Positions 49,372 through 58,498 of a stretch of DNA of 64,000 bases are shown here, piece by piece (the first letter of the stretch is position 1; each line of letters begins with the position of its first letter). Under the pieces are notes generated by a model. The model made no database searches. It saw only the letters and a list, made by a program, of their open reading frames with translations, and was not told the origin of the DNA. The stretch comes from Streptomyces pseudovenezuelae (GTDB lineage: Bacteria; Actinomycetota; Actinomycetes; Streptomycetales; Streptomycetaceae). The stretch covers positions 1 through 64,000 of the forward strand of contig NZ_JARXVH010000008.1 in the NCBI RefSeq assembly GCF_029892565.1. The letters run 5' to 3'. The position numbers and the translations under genes were made by a program.

Positions 49372-50298
49372 ATGCCCTCCCTCCTGCGCCCCGCCGAACT
49401 CTCCGACGCGCCCGCCGTCACCGAGCTCCTCAACGAGATCGACCGGATCGAGATCGGCAGGCCCGAGACCGACCTGCACACGGTGGAGGCCGACCTCAAG
49501 GGCCCGGACACCGACCTCGCGCGCGACTCCTGGCTGACCTTCGAGTGGGATCGCCTGGTGGCGTACGGGCTGTTGTGGGACGAGTCGGGGGGCGAGCGGG
49601 TCGACGTCGACCACTACGTACTGCCCGAGCACCAGCAGGCCGGCCTCCGGATTCTGGAGGCGATGGAGGCCAGGGCGCTGGAGAAGGCCCGGGGCAACGG
49701 GGCCGAGCGGGCCGTGGTCCATCTGCACCTGAACGTGGCGCCCACGCTCGACACGGACCTGATCCGGGCGCGGGGTTGGCAGGTCGTCCGCCGATATCAC
49801 GTACTGCGCAAGGACGTTGACTCCGCGCGGGACCCTGCGCCGGGAGTGCCCGCCGGAGTGCGGGTAAGGCCCTGCACGACCGAAGCCGACCGAGTCCGGG
49901 TGTACGAGCTCTACCAGGCCACCTTCGCCGAGCACTTCGACTTCCAGCCGCGCGACCACGGCCAGTGGCAGTCCGACGTCGACGCCGAGGGGCTCGACTG
50001 GTCCCTGGTCTGGATCGTCGCCACCGACGACCTGGGAGACGCCGGTTTCCTGCTGGCCCGCGACGACCGCGAGGCCATGGGCTGGATCCGCAGCATCGGC
50101 GTCCTGCGCGAGGCCCGCGGGCGTGGCCTCGGCGGTCTCCTCCTGCGCCACGCCTTCGCGGCGTTCGCGGCGCGGGGCAGGGAGACGGTGGGGCTCGGGG
50201 TGGACACGTCCAACGCCACGGGGGCGCCCGAGTTGTACGCGCGGCACGGCATGGGTGTGCATTACGCCGTGGACACGTGGGAGGCGGTGCTGCGCTGA
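49372..50298 (+). CDS. GNAT N-acetyltransferase, tandem domains
   Basis: This 308-residue protein has two GNAT folds, as in mycothiol-synthase-like proteins. The C-terminal one has the acetyl-CoA site IRSIGVLREARGRGLGGLLLRHAF and a VDTSNATGAPELYARHGM end. The N-terminal one is degenerate (VDHYVLPEHQQAGLRILEAME). ATG 49372 is the natural start. Its stop abuts the convergent gene's stop in a TGATCA palindrome. Substrate unknown. Confidence 0.88.
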   Translation: MPSLLRPAELSDAPAVTELLNEIDRIEIGRPETDLHTVEADLKGPDTDLARDSWLTFEWDRLVAYGLLWDESGGERVDVDHYVLPEHQQAGLRILEAMEARALEKARGNGAERAVVHLHLNVAPTLDTDLIRARGWQVVRRYHVLRKDVDSARDPAPGVPAGVRVRPCTTEADRVRVYELYQATFAEHFDFQPRDHGQWQSDVDAEGLDWSLVWIVATDDLGDAGFLLARDDREAMGWIRSIGVLREARGRGLGGLLLRHAFAAFAARGRETVGLGVDTSNATGAPELYARHGMGVHYAVDTWEAVLR

Positions 50299-50703
50299 TC
50301 AGCTCGTCGTGACGGCGACCGGTGACAGGTGTTCGTGCACGGCGAGCCAACGGCCGTCCTCTGCACGGCGGAAGACGATGGTCTCCCGTTCGTGGAGCTT
50401 GTCGACGCCGTCGAGAGTGGAGATGTGTGTCTCGACGGTGTGGGTGAACACCGCGGTGTCGTCCCAGAGTTGGACCATCCGGTCGGAGGAGACGCAGTTC
50501 AGCACCCGGAACTCGTCCTCGGTCACCCAGCGGGCCCAGACGCGCCGGTACTCGGCGACGGATTCGATGCGTTGCGCCGTGGTGTGGAAGACGAAGGTCG
50601 CATCCGGGGCGAAGGCCTGGAAGTAGTCGTCCAGGCGGCCCGTGGCGAAGGCGGCGACGAGGTCACCGGCCGCCTGGAGTACCTGTTCCTGACCGTTGCT
50701 CAT
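50299..50703 (-). CDS. SnoaL/NTF2-like fold protein
   Basis: This 134-residue alpha+beta-cone protein (SnoaL-like/DUF4440) has AAFATGRLDDYFQAFAPDATFVFHTT at the start and a WDDTAVFTHTVETHISTLDG sheet region. Members include polyketide cyclases, isomerases and proteins of unknown role. It lies 52 bases downstream of the DMT transporter on the same strand and is probably the third gene of the operon led by the dehydrogenase at 52815. Confidence 0.85.
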   Translation of the reverse strand: MSNGQEQVLQAAGDLVAAFATGRLDDYFQAFAPDATFVFHTTAQRIESVAEYRRVWARWVTEDEFRVLNCVSSDRMVQLWDDTAVFTHTVETHISTLDGVDKLHERETIVFRRAEDGRWLAVHEHLSPVAVTTS

Positions 50704-50755
50704 GTGGGAGTCGCTCCGTAAGCAGGCAATGGGGATTCAGGGGATTCGACAGGGC

Positions 50756-51592
50756 CTAGAGGGCGACCAGGAGCAGCGCTCCCGCCCCGAGGCAGAGTCC
50801 GAACGCCTGGTGGATCGTCACGCGTTCGCCGTCGAGCGCCAGCGCGAGCACGACGGTGGCGGCCGGGTACAGCGACACGACCGGTCCGACCACGCTCAGC
50901 AGGCCCCGGTCCATCGCGAAGAGGTAGAAGGCGAAGGCGGCTGTGTCGAGGGCTCCGGCCAGTACGACGAGCAGCCACGGCACACGGGCGGTGCGCGTCG
51001 GCTGCCGACCGCGCAGAGCCCGTGGCGCGACGCACAGGATCGAGAAGACGCGGGCGCCGGCCAATGGCCACAGGCCGGCGCCCGGTCCCGGATGGGAGAG
51101 GCACACCAGCTGGAGTCCGAGTGCTCCGCCCGTCGCCAGAGCCAACAGCAGGGTGCGCGACGCGATGCTGTCCCGCCGGATCCGGCCCACCGGGCTGACC
51201 AGCGCGATCGAGGCCAGGGCGCAGAAGACGCCGCACAGGGCGAACAGCCCGGGAGCGGACTGGATGAAGAGGCCGACCGCCAGGGGCACCAGTGCCACCG
51301 TCACCGCCGTGACGGGTGCCACGAGCACGATTCCCTCGGACGCCAGTGTCCGGTAGAGCAACACCATGCCCAGCAGTCCGAAGGCACCGGCTCCCAGACC
51401 CCAGATGAGGTCGCCCGGGCCGGGTCTTCGCGCGGTGGTCGCCGCCAACCAGACGGCGATCACCGGGAGGGACAGGACCTGGGAGAGGAACACGACCCGA
51501 TGGGCCGGCACGTTCCGCGACGCCCTGGCGCCGCAGTAGTCCGCCGCTCCCCAGCCCAGCGCCGCCACCGTGGCCAGCAGAGCGGTCGTCAT
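50756..51592 (-). CDS. EamA-like DMT transporter
   Basis: This 278-residue protein has ten predicted membrane helices in two repeats (TVAALGWGAADYCGARASR, VVLALALDGERVTIHQAFGL). Its ATG overlaps the dehydrogenase stop by four bases (ATGA at 51589-51592), so the two are translationally coupled. It may export the product or import the substrate of the neighbouring enzymes. The gene is distinct from the EamA gene at 42081. Confidence 0.88.
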   Translation of the reverse strand: MTTALLATVAALGWGAADYCGARASRNVPAHRVVFLSQVLSLPVIAVWLAATTARRPGPGDLIWGLGAGAFGLLGMVLLYRTLASEGIVLVAPVTAVTVALVPLAVGLFIQSAPGLFALCGVFCALASIALVSPVGRIRRDSIASRTLLLALATGGALGLQLVCLSHPGPGAGLWPLAGARVFSILCVAPRALRGRQPTRTARVPWLLVVLAGALDTAAFAFYLFAMDRGLLSVVGPVVSLYPAATVVLALALDGERVTIHQAFGLCLGAGALLLVAL

Positions 51593-52815
51593 GCGGCACC
51601 GAGCCGGTGCAGGAGAACGTCGCGCCTGGCCTCGGCGATGCAGCGCGCCGCCTGCCGGGGAGTACGGACCGCGTCCTCGGCGAGCTGCAGTGTCTCCGTC
51701 ACCAGGGCACGCAGCGATCCCCGCACCTTGGCCAGGGACGACTCCGCGTCCGGCGCGACATCGCCGTAGAGAACCCACCACCACCAGGCGTTGGTACCGG
51801 AGTTGGCGACGACATCGGGGACGACGACACAGCCGCGTCGGCGCAGCCGCTCTTCGGCGGTGGCCGTCACCGGGAGGTTGGCCGCCTCCACGATGTAACG
51901 GGCGGCGACCCGGCCCTGGTTCGCGTCGTGGAGGGCGTAGGAGGTCGCGGCCGGGACCAGTACGTCGGCTCGCAGGGCCAGGCAGTCGTCCCTGTCCAGG
52001 AGGATGTCGGCAGGGCGGAGTCGGCTGCGGTCGATGGCTCCGTGGGCCCGGCGGTTGCGCAGCATCTCCTCGACGGCGAGGCCGCGCGGGTTGGCGACGG
52101 TGCCGTGGACGTCCGAGACGGCCACCACGCGGATGCCGGCCGCGTCGAGGAATCGGGCCGTCGACCCGCCCATCGCTCCGAAGCCCTGCACGACGGCGGT
52201 GGCGGACGAGCGGGGCGTCCCCTCCCGGTCCAGGACCGTGAGCGCGGCCTCCGCGACCCCACAGCCGCCGACCAGTTCGGCGAGCCCGATGCCGTCGACC
52301 TCGACCGCGAAGGCGTCGGCGAAGCGTTTCCGTGCCGCCGCGGGGTCGTCGAGCGTGCGGACGACCGGGGCGACGCAGCCCGCCACCCCCAACTCGCCCA
52401 GTACCTCGTCGATGAGCTCGGTGGTGGTGCCGAGGTCGTCGCCCGTCGCCCAGCGCTGCTCCACGTACGGCCGGACGAAGGTGAGGAAGCGGGAGAGCAC
52501 GCCGCGTGCCTCGCTGCTGAGCGGATCGCAGTCGATCCCGCCCTTGGCGCCGCCCATGGGCAGATAGCGGTTCGAGGGGTCGTAGTGCAGTGCCTCCTTC
52601 ACGCTCATCGCCGCCGCCAGCTCCCTGACCTCCTCGTAGGAGCAGCCTTCGCGCATGCGCAGGCCGCCGCTGGCGAGACCCCGGACGAGTCTGTCGATGA
52701 CGAGGAAGCCCTGGCGTCCGGTGACGGGGTCGGTCCAGGTGATGGATGCCTCGGGGGGTTGGGACAACGCGCCGTCGGCTCGGGCCGCGGGCGGGGTGAG
52801 AAGGCCGCTGTTCAC
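51589..52815 (-). CDS. Glu/Leu/Phe/Val dehydrogenase family protein
   Basis: This 408-residue amino-acid dehydrogenase fold has an N-terminal substrate domain with the two expected lysines (SVKEALHYDPSNRYLPMGGAKGGIDCDP), an Asp region (ATGDDLGTTTELID), and a Rossmann domain with VVQGFGAMGGSTARFLDAAG. The C-terminus has VVPDVVANSGTNAWWWWV, close to the conserved PDxxANaGGV block but with an unusual Trp run. It would interconvert an amino acid and a 2-oxoacid with NAD(P). Its operon with a transporter and an SnoaL-like protein, near P450 and methyltransferase genes, suggests secondary rather than central metabolism. Confidence 0.88.
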   Translation of the reverse strand: MNSGLLTPPAARADGALSQPPEASITWTDPVTGRQGFLVIDRLVRGLASGGLRMREGCSYEEVRELAAAMSVKEALHYDPSNRYLPMGGAKGGIDCDPLSSEARGVLSRFLTFVRPYVEQRWATGDDLGTTTELIDEVLGELGVAGCVAPVVRTLDDPAAARKRFADAFAVEVDGIGLAELVGGCGVAEAALTVLDREGTPRSSATAVVQGFGAMGGSTARFLDAAGIRVVAVSDVHGTVANPRGLAVEEMLRNRRAHGAIDRSRLRPADILLDRDDCLALRADVLVPAATSYALHDANQGRVAARYIVEAANLPVTATAEERLRRRGCVVVPDVVANSGTNAWWWWVLYGDVAPDAESSLAKVRGSLRALVTETLQLAEDAVRTPRQAARCIAEARRDVLLHRLGAA

Positions 52816-52971
52816 AGCAGTGGGCTCCTAGAAAAGCCGATGAGGACAGGCCAGGTGGCGCACAGGTGGCGGTCGACGACGATGCGGAGCGGCCACTTAC
52901 GCGCGCTCTGACGGTAGTTGGGGACACGTTCCGCCGGGAGGTCCCCGTTCCTGGGTCACGCCCGACCCCCT

Positions 52972-52992
52972 ACGGGGACCTGTCGGGCGCGG
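52972..52992 (+). promoter_or_regulatory. 21-bp shared regulatory sequence, copy 1
   Basis: CGGGGACCTGTCGGGCGCGG (preceded by A) is identical to a stretch at 55555-55575. Here it lies between the divergent dehydrogenase (start 52815) and methyltransferase (start 53083) genes. It overlaps two inverted repeats (GGTCCCCG/CGGGGACC and GCCCGAC/GTCGGGC). Similarity between the copies continues rightwards to CCTAGC versus CCTACC, which may be -10-like. Confidence 0.65.
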
Positions 52993-53082
52993 AGCCGTGC
53001 TCCTAGCTTCTTGCTCGGGCAGAGTCTGAACTCACCCAACTCCCCTTATCCGTCTGTCCATTGACAGGAAGCAGTGTCGGTC

Positions 53083-54069
53083 ATGACCCAGCAACCCAAC
53101 GAGATGATTCACGCGCTCAGTTACGGCGCGTATGCGGCACGATGCCTCCAGGTCGTCGCCGACATGGGCGTCGCCGACCACATCGACGACGAACCCGTGC
53201 CCGTCGAGAAGCTCGCGGCGGCCTGTGGCGCCGACCCCGGCATGCTCGCCCGGGTACTGCGCCTGCTGACCGCGCACGGTGTCTTCGAGCTGAGGGACGC
53301 CGGATACGCCCACACCGACGCGTCCCGCCTGCTGCGGGACGACCACCCGATGAGCGCGCGTCCCCTCGTCCGTCTGACAGGTCTGCCGGTCCACCTGGAC
53401 GGTCTCGCCCGGCTCCAGCACACCGTCACGACCGGGCAACCCGCCGTCGAGACCTTCGAACCCGGGGGTCTGTGGGCCTACTTGCACGCCCACCCCGAGG
53501 AAGCCGAACTCTTCAACCACGCCATGACCTCGAAGGCCGCCGCCGACATCCCGACGGTCCTCGACGCCTACGACTTCACGCCCTTCGCCTCGATCGCCGA
53601 CATCGGCGGCGGCCGCGGACACCTGCTGCGCGCCGTCCTCGACAGCGCGCCCGCCACCGAGGGCATCCTGTTCGACCGGCCCGTCGTCATCGACACCCTG
53701 GGCTTTCCCGACCAGCCTCGACTGACGCTGCGGGCCGGGGACTTCTTCGACTCCGTGCCCCCGGCCGACGCCTACGTCCTGATGCACGTCCTGCACAACT
53801 GGGACGACGAGCGGGCGGCGCGGATCCTCGCCTCGATCCGGGAGGCCGCCACCGCCGGAGCCACCCTACTCGTCATCGAGAACGTTCCGGACGACGAGCG
53901 GCCGACGCCGGCGGCGCTCACGATGGACATCATCATGCTCGCCCTCACCCGCGGCCGTGAGCGCACGGCGGGCGAGCTGTCCGTGCTCCTGGAGGGCGCC
54001 GGCTTCCGCCTCACCGGCATGACGGAGACCTCCGGGACCATGCGCATCGCCGAGGCGAGGGCGGTCTGA
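53083..54069 (+). CDS. SAM-dependent O-methyltransferase
   Basis: This ~328-residue protein has an N-terminal dimerisation winged helix (YAARCLQVVADMGVADHIDD, AACGADPGMLARVLRLLTAHGVFE) and a C-terminal Rossmann-like methyltransferase fold with SIADIGGGRGHLL as the SAM site. The catalytic His is in LMHVLHNWDDERA. It belongs to the acetylserotonin/plant O-methyltransferase-like group that modifies hydroxylated aromatic or polyketide natural products. ATG 53083 is taken; GTG 53074 is too close to AGGAAG. It converges with the P450 gene across a very strong terminator. Confidence 0.92.
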   Translation: MTQQPNEMIHALSYGAYAARCLQVVADMGVADHIDDEPVPVEKLAAACGADPGMLARVLRLLTAHGVFELRDAGYAHTDASRLLRDDHPMSARPLVRLTGLPVHLDGLARLQHTVTTGQPAVETFEPGGLWAYLHAHPEEAELFNHAMTSKAAADIPTVLDAYDFTPFASIADIGGGRGHLLRAVLDSAPATEGILFDRPVVIDTLGFPDQPRLTLRAGDFFDSVPPADAYVLMHVLHNWDDERAARILASIREAATAGATLLVIENVPDDERPTPAALTMDIIMLALTRGRERTAGELSVLLEGAGFRLTGMTETSGTMRIAEARAV

Positions 54070-54096
54070 CCAACCGCCCACGACGGGCGCACAGTT

Positions 54097-54149
54097 GAGA
54101 CGTCACCACGCCCGGCCGAGCTCCAGGCGGCCGGGCGTGGTGACGTCTC
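54097..54149. terminator. 22-bp perfect hairpin between methyltransferase and P450
   Basis: GAGACGTCACCACGCCCG at the left matches CGGGCGTGGTGACGTCTC at the right in a perfect 22-bp stem with a 9-nt loop. It serves as terminator for both convergent genes and is the strongest in the window. Confidence 0.92.
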
Positions 54150-54163
54150 CGTCGATGAGTCGG

Positions 54164-55393
54164 CTATGCGGAAGGGCCCAGTTTCACGGGCAGTTCGACG
54201 AGGTCGTTGCCCATGAAGGAGTGCTGGGGCTCCAGTTCGTCGGGGGCGATGGAGAGGGTGAGTCCGGGGAAGCGGTCGAACAGGGCCGGCAGGGCGATCT
54301 CGGCTTCGAGTCTGGCGAGCGGGGCGCCGAGGCAGTAGTGGATGCCGTGGCCGAAGGCCAGGTGCTGCTTGTCGGCGCGGTCGATGTGGAAGGCGGCCGG
54401 GTCGTCGTGGACGCCCGGGTCGCGGCCGTGGGCGCCGAAGCATATGAGGATGGCGTCGCCGGCCTTCATGACGACGCCCTCACCGAGGTCGATGTCCTCG
54501 GTGGCGTACCGCAGCGGCAGGTGCATGATCGGCGGGTGCAGACGCAGTGCCTCGTCGATCACGTCGCTCCAGCGGGCCGGCTCGGCGAGGACGGTGGTGA
54601 GCTGGTCGGGGTGGGCGAGGAGTTCGCGTACCGCGGCGTCGATCAGGGCGACGGTGGTCTCGCTGCCGCCGCCGATCACCGCGATGAGGGTGGAGATGAG
54701 CTCCGGCTCGCTGAGCCGGTCGCCGTCCTCCTCGTGGGCGGTCAGCAGCAGGCTGGTCATGTCGTCGGCGGGTGTGCGGCGCTTGGTCTCGATGAGGGTC
54801 AGCATCGCGCGGTAGAGGTCGGCCGCCACGGCCGCGGACTGCTCGGGCGTGACGTCGGTGGCGAACACGGCACCGATGATGCGGAGGATCTCGGGGCGCT
54901 GGTCGGCGGGGACACCGAACAGGTCGCAGATGACCCGGCTGGGCACGCCGTGCGCGAACTCGGCGCGCAGGTCGACGCGTTCGTCGCCGGCATGCTCCTC
55001 CAGGGCGTCCAGGAGGTCGGTGACGATTGCCTCGACCACGGGCCGCATCGCCTCGATCCTGCGGGCGGTGAACGCCCGGCCGACCAGTTGCTTCAGCCGC
55101 GTGTGGTCGGCGCCGTCGGAGGTGAACATGCTGACCACGTCGACCCACGGATACAGCCACGGAACGGCGCCGGGCTCGTGTCCGGGCCAGGACTTGCGTG
55201 CGTCCTTGGAGACGTGCGGGTGGATGAGGAGCTGCTTGGCGATGTCGCCGCGGGTGACCGACCAGGCGACGACGTCCTCGGGCATGCGCACGCGGACGGC
55301 CGGCCCGGCGTCACGGAGTTCGTCGGCCTGCTCGTACAGGCGTCTGCCGCCGTCGCTGTCGAGCGTCACGGCCTCGGTCCGAAGGCTGGTCAC
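54164..55393 (-). CDS. Cytochrome P450
   Basis: This 409-residue bacterial class I P450 has an I-helix oxygen site GGGSETT, the ExxR motif (DEALRLHP), and the haem loop FGHGIHYCLGAPLAR with the Cys ligand at about 357. GTG 55393 has a near-perfect ribosome site (AGGAGGT, 5 bases away). Substrate unknown. Its upstream region shares a 21-bp sequence with the methyltransferase/dehydrogenase region, suggesting common control. No ferredoxin gene is adjacent. Confidence 0.94.
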   Translation of the reverse strand: MTSLRTEAVTLDSDGGRRLYEQADELRDAGPAVRVRMPEDVVAWSVTRGDIAKQLLIHPHVSKDARKSWPGHEPGAVPWLYPWVDVVSMFTSDGADHTRLKQLVGRAFTARRIEAMRPVVEAIVTDLLDALEEHAGDERVDLRAEFAHGVPSRVICDLFGVPADQRPEILRIIGAVFATDVTPEQSAAVAADLYRAMLTLIETKRRTPADDMTSLLLTAHEEDGDRLSEPELISTLIAVIGGGSETTVALIDAAVRELLAHPDQLTTVLAEPARWSDVIDEALRLHPPIMHLPLRYATEDIDLGEGVVMKAGDAILICFGAHGRDPGVHDDPAAFHIDRADKQHLAFGHGIHYCLGAPLARLEAEIALPALFDRFPGLTLSIAPDELEPQHSFMGNDLVELPVKLGPSA

Positions 55394-55548
55394 GCGGTAC
55401 CTCCTGTGGGTTGGGGCCGCGGGATGCGGACACGCGGCGGACGTGGAGCACAAGGGCGCGCGCAAGGTGACGCCGGTCGGGCGCGATGAGCACCTTCAGC
55501 GCGTCGGGCATCGACACCGTAGGCGGCACCGGCAGGACAGACCCAGAT

Positions 55549-55575
55549 CCCCGAACGGGGACCTGTCGGGCGCGG
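55549..55575 (+). promoter_or_regulatory. 21-bp shared regulatory sequence, copy 2, with palindrome
   Basis: CCCCGAACGGGG (55549-55560) is a 12-bp palindrome that runs into the shared sequence CGGGGACCTGTCGGGCGCGG, also found at 52972. It lies 156 bases upstream of the P450 start. The left edges of the two copies are at similar distances from the leftward genes (157 and 162 bases), so they may act on the dehydrogenase and P450 promoters. Confidence 0.65.
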
Positions 55576-55599
55576 GGACCGCGCGCCTACCCTGTTCGC

Positions 55600-55636
55600 T
55601 GCGTCAACCACGGCCGCTCGCCGACCGGTTGACGCA
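55600..55636. terminator. Hairpin after LAL regulator
   Basis: TGCGTCAACC and GGTTGACGCA form a perfect 10-bp stem with a 17-nt loop just past the stop (55645) of the leftward LAL regulator gene. Confidence 0.7.
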
Positions 55637-55644
55637 CCCGAACC

Positions 55645-58473
55645 TCAGGCACCCGCGACAGCGCCGACCTCGTGCCGAGAGCGGACCTGAAGCTTGGTGA
55701 GGATGTGCGAGACATGGGTCTCCACCGTCCGCCGCGACAGCAGCAGTCGGCCGGCGATGTCGGGGTTGGACAGTCCCTCGGCGACCAGTGCGGCGACGCG
55801 TCGTTCGGTCGCGGTCAGCGCCTCCCAGCCGGAGGAGGGACGCATGTGGCCGCGGTTTCCCGGGCGCAGGCCCCAGGGGCGCAGGCGAGCGGTGGCACGG
55901 TGCACGTCCCAGTCCGCACCCGGCTCGGCACAGACCGCGAGGGCTTCTCTGAACGAGGCGCGGGCCGCGTCGAGTTCTCCGGACGCGGCCCGGACCTGGG
56001 CGAGGTCCTCCAGCGCGTTGCCGAGATCCGGCAGCCGGTCGGCGGTGCGGTGGTAGTCGACGGCGGCGAGCAGTCGGGCCGCGTCCTGGTGGAGCAGCCC
56101 GGCACACCAGTCGGCGGCGGCCAGTGTCCGCGGCCGGGGTTGGCGGTCGGCCGCCTGCCGGGCGGCGAGTTCGGCGGCGCTCGCCATCTGCCGGTCGTCG
56201 GCGGCCAGCGCCAGCCGGACCAGGGCGGGCAGCCATTCCGGGTGGTTGCCGACGTCGTGCGCGTAGCTGTCCGTCAGCAGTCCCGCGAGCACCTCCAGGG
56301 CCTCGGGGAGCCGGCCGGCGTGCTCGGCGACGAGACTGCGCGCGAGCAGCAGGTAGGCGGCGGCCACGGGTCCCCCCGACGGCATCTTCCGGTCGCCCGG
56401 GGCGTCGAGATGCCCGGCCGCCTCCTGCCACCGACCGCGGCGGGCGCTGATCAGCGACAACAGACCGTGCCGGGACAGCCGCCACAGCGGCGGAAGGTCG
56501 GTGACCTCGTCCAGCACCGCGAGCGCGTCGTCCCAGTGTCCGTGCTCGTAGTACCGCTCGGCGCTCTGTACGAGGGTCATGGACAGCCGTGTCGCGCCGA
56601 CCCGTTCGGCGAGCGTACGGGCCTGGGCCAGTGCCTCCTCCGCCTCCTGGAGGCGGTTGACGCCGTCCAGTTCGATGACCCGGTGGCCCAGCAGGATGAG
56701 CCGCAGGTCGACGAGTGCCGGATCGTTGCCGATCTCCGCCAGCGCCTCACCGTTGACGGCCAGCGCGCCCGCCTGGTCGCCCTGCCGGCTGCGCATGACG
56801 GACTCGGCGAGCTGGGCGTATCCGATCGCGGTCGAGTCCGCCAGCCTCCTGCCCTCGTCCAGCGCCTCGGCCACCGCCATGCGGGCCGGGCCTATCTGCC
56901 CCAACAGGTGCCGGGCCAGCGCCACCAGGGTCAGCAGCCGTGCGCGCCAGACGGGCCCGAGGCGGGGGTCGGAGGTGGCGGCGCGCCAGTTCTCGACCAC
57001 GAGCTCGTAGCGGCCGGTGCGCATTCCGATCGTGCTGAGCAGCCACCTGACCTGACCGATCAACTCGTAGTCGGCCGTGGCCCGCAGGACGGTCCTGGCC
57101 AGCTCTTCCGCGCGGTCCAAGGGGCCCATACGGAAGTAGAGCGCGGCCAGTTGGGCGGTGAGGACGGGCAGTCTCGGATCGTCCGGGCGCGCGTGCCGCA
57201 GGGCGTGTTCGAGCAGTTCCGCGGCGGCGGTCGGGGCCCGGACGACCAGGCGCGCCGCGTTGTCGGCGAGCCACTCCCACTCCCAGTCCTCGGCCGTGCC
57301 CAGCACGGGGAGGATCAGCTCGGCCACCCGCTCCACCGGCGCCCCGGCGGCCATCAGCTCCTGCGCCGCGCGCCGAAGGAAGGCCGTGCGCAAGGCGGTT
57401 GGCATCGCCTCGTACAGCACCTCCTTCAACAGGCCGTGCCGGAAGCGCAGTCGGGAGCCCGCGGATTCCAGCACGCCGGCGCCGAGCGCCTCCTCCACCA
57501 CCGCCAGGAGGGAACCGACTCCCCGGCCCGCCCCCGCCGCCAGGTCCGTCACCGAGAACTCCGGCCCGAGCAGCGACGCGGTGCGCAGCACGTCCCGGGC
57601 GTCGGCCGAGAGAGAGGCCAGCCGGTCCGCGATCACGTCTCCCAGCGCGTTGAGCTCCCCCACGTCCTGGCCCGCCGCCGTCAACTCCACCCGGCCGCCC
57701 GCGGAGTGCAGCGCACCGACGCGTGCCAGGGCGTCCAGCAGTTCCCGTACGTAGAGCGGGTTGCCCGCGGCGGAGCGCAGGCGCTCGGTGAGCATCGGTC
57801 CGGGGACTGCGTGGGCCAACAGCCTGGCCAGCTCGGCGACATGGGCCTCGGGCAACTGGTCGAGCGGGATCGACTGCCCGCCCTGGGAGCGCAGATCGCG
57901 GCGCAGCGGCTCCAGTTCCGTCCGCCCGGGCGCCGGCCGGCAGGTACCGATGACCAGCAACGGCAGCTGGACCGAGGCCCGGCACAGCCGACGCCACATC
58001 AACAGGCTTGCCTCATCGGCCCACTGCAGGTCCTCCACCGCCAGCACGAGGGGTCCGGACGCGCTCAACCGGTCGACGAGGACGAGGAGTTGCTCCGTCG
58101 CGGCCACCACCGGGTCCCCGGCGAGCAGGCGCATCGTCCAACCCGGCGCCTCCTGGGGCTGGTCCAAGGCGAGCGCGGCCTCCGCACGCCGGGGGTCGGC
58201 CGAATCCGCCTCGACCTCCAGGAGCCGCGTCATCACGGAGAGCGGTAATCGCTGGCCCAGTTCGTCACATTGCCCGGTCAACACCTCGCAGCCGGCCTCA
58301 CGGGCACTGGCCAAGGCGTGCGCAAGCAACGTCGACTTGCCGATACCCGGCTCGCCTTCGATCAGCAGGCTTCCGCCCCGGCCCGCGGCGACGTCGGCGA
58401 CCAGCCGGTTCAGAATGGCTCGCTCCGCGTCCCGCCCGATCATTGGGTGCAGTTGTTGCCCGAGCATGTTCAT
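55645..58473 (-). CDS. LAL-type LuxR regulator with AAA ATPase domain (paralogue A)
   Basis: This ~942-residue large LuxR-family regulator has Walker A EGEPGIGKSTLL near residue 35, Walker B-like VLAVEDLQWADEASLLMWRRL, helical repeats, and a C-terminal helix-turn-helix (LTATERRVAALVAEGLSNPDIAGRLLLSRRTVETHV pattern). ATG 58473 is preferred to GTG 58512 because GGAGG lies 10 bases upstream. It is clearly paralogous to the protein at 59391-62270, including the DNA-binding end. The two flank an ECF sigma gene. Confidence 0.92.
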   Translation of the reverse strand: MNMLGQQLHPMIGRDAERAILNRLVADVAAGRGGSLLIEGEPGIGKSTLLAHALASAREAGCEVLTGQCDELGQRLPLSVMTRLLEVEADSADPRRAEAALALDQPQEAPGWTMRLLAGDPVVAATEQLLVLVDRLSASGPLVLAVEDLQWADEASLLMWRRLCRASVQLPLLVIGTCRPAPGRTELEPLRRDLRSQGGQSIPLDQLPEAHVAELARLLAHAVPGPMLTERLRSAAGNPLYVRELLDALARVGALHSAGGRVELTAAGQDVGELNALGDVIADRLASLSADARDVLRTASLLGPEFSVTDLAAGAGRGVGSLLAVVEEALGAGVLESAGSRLRFRHGLLKEVLYEAMPTALRTAFLRRAAQELMAAGAPVERVAELILPVLGTAEDWEWEWLADNAARLVVRAPTAAAELLEHALRHARPDDPRLPVLTAQLAALYFRMGPLDRAEELARTVLRATADYELIGQVRWLLSTIGMRTGRYELVVENWRAATSDPRLGPVWRARLLTLVALARHLLGQIGPARMAVAEALDEGRRLADSTAIGYAQLAESVMRSRQGDQAGALAVNGEALAEIGNDPALVDLRLILLGHRVIELDGVNRLQEAEEALAQARTLAERVGATRLSMTLVQSAERYYEHGHWDDALAVLDEVTDLPPLWRLSRHGLLSLISARRGRWQEAAGHLDAPGDRKMPSGGPVAAAYLLLARSLVAEHAGRLPEALEVLAGLLTDSYAHDVGNHPEWLPALVRLALAADDRQMASAAELAARQAADRQPRPRTLAAADWCAGLLHQDAARLLAAVDYHRTADRLPDLGNALEDLAQVRAASGELDAARASFREALAVCAEPGADWDVHRATARLRPWGLRPGNRGHMRPSSGWEALTATERRVAALVAEGLSNPDIAGRLLLSRRTVETHVSHILTKLQVRSRHEVGAVAGA

Positions 58474-58498
58474 GACTCTAGAGCCTCCGGACGAGGCG

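Noticed and set aside
54164..55393. P450 as a member of the Hpg/Dpg cluster
   Set aside because: It is 30 kb away across unrelated genes, has no StrR-type box and shares its control sequence with the local methyltransferase/dehydrogenase set.
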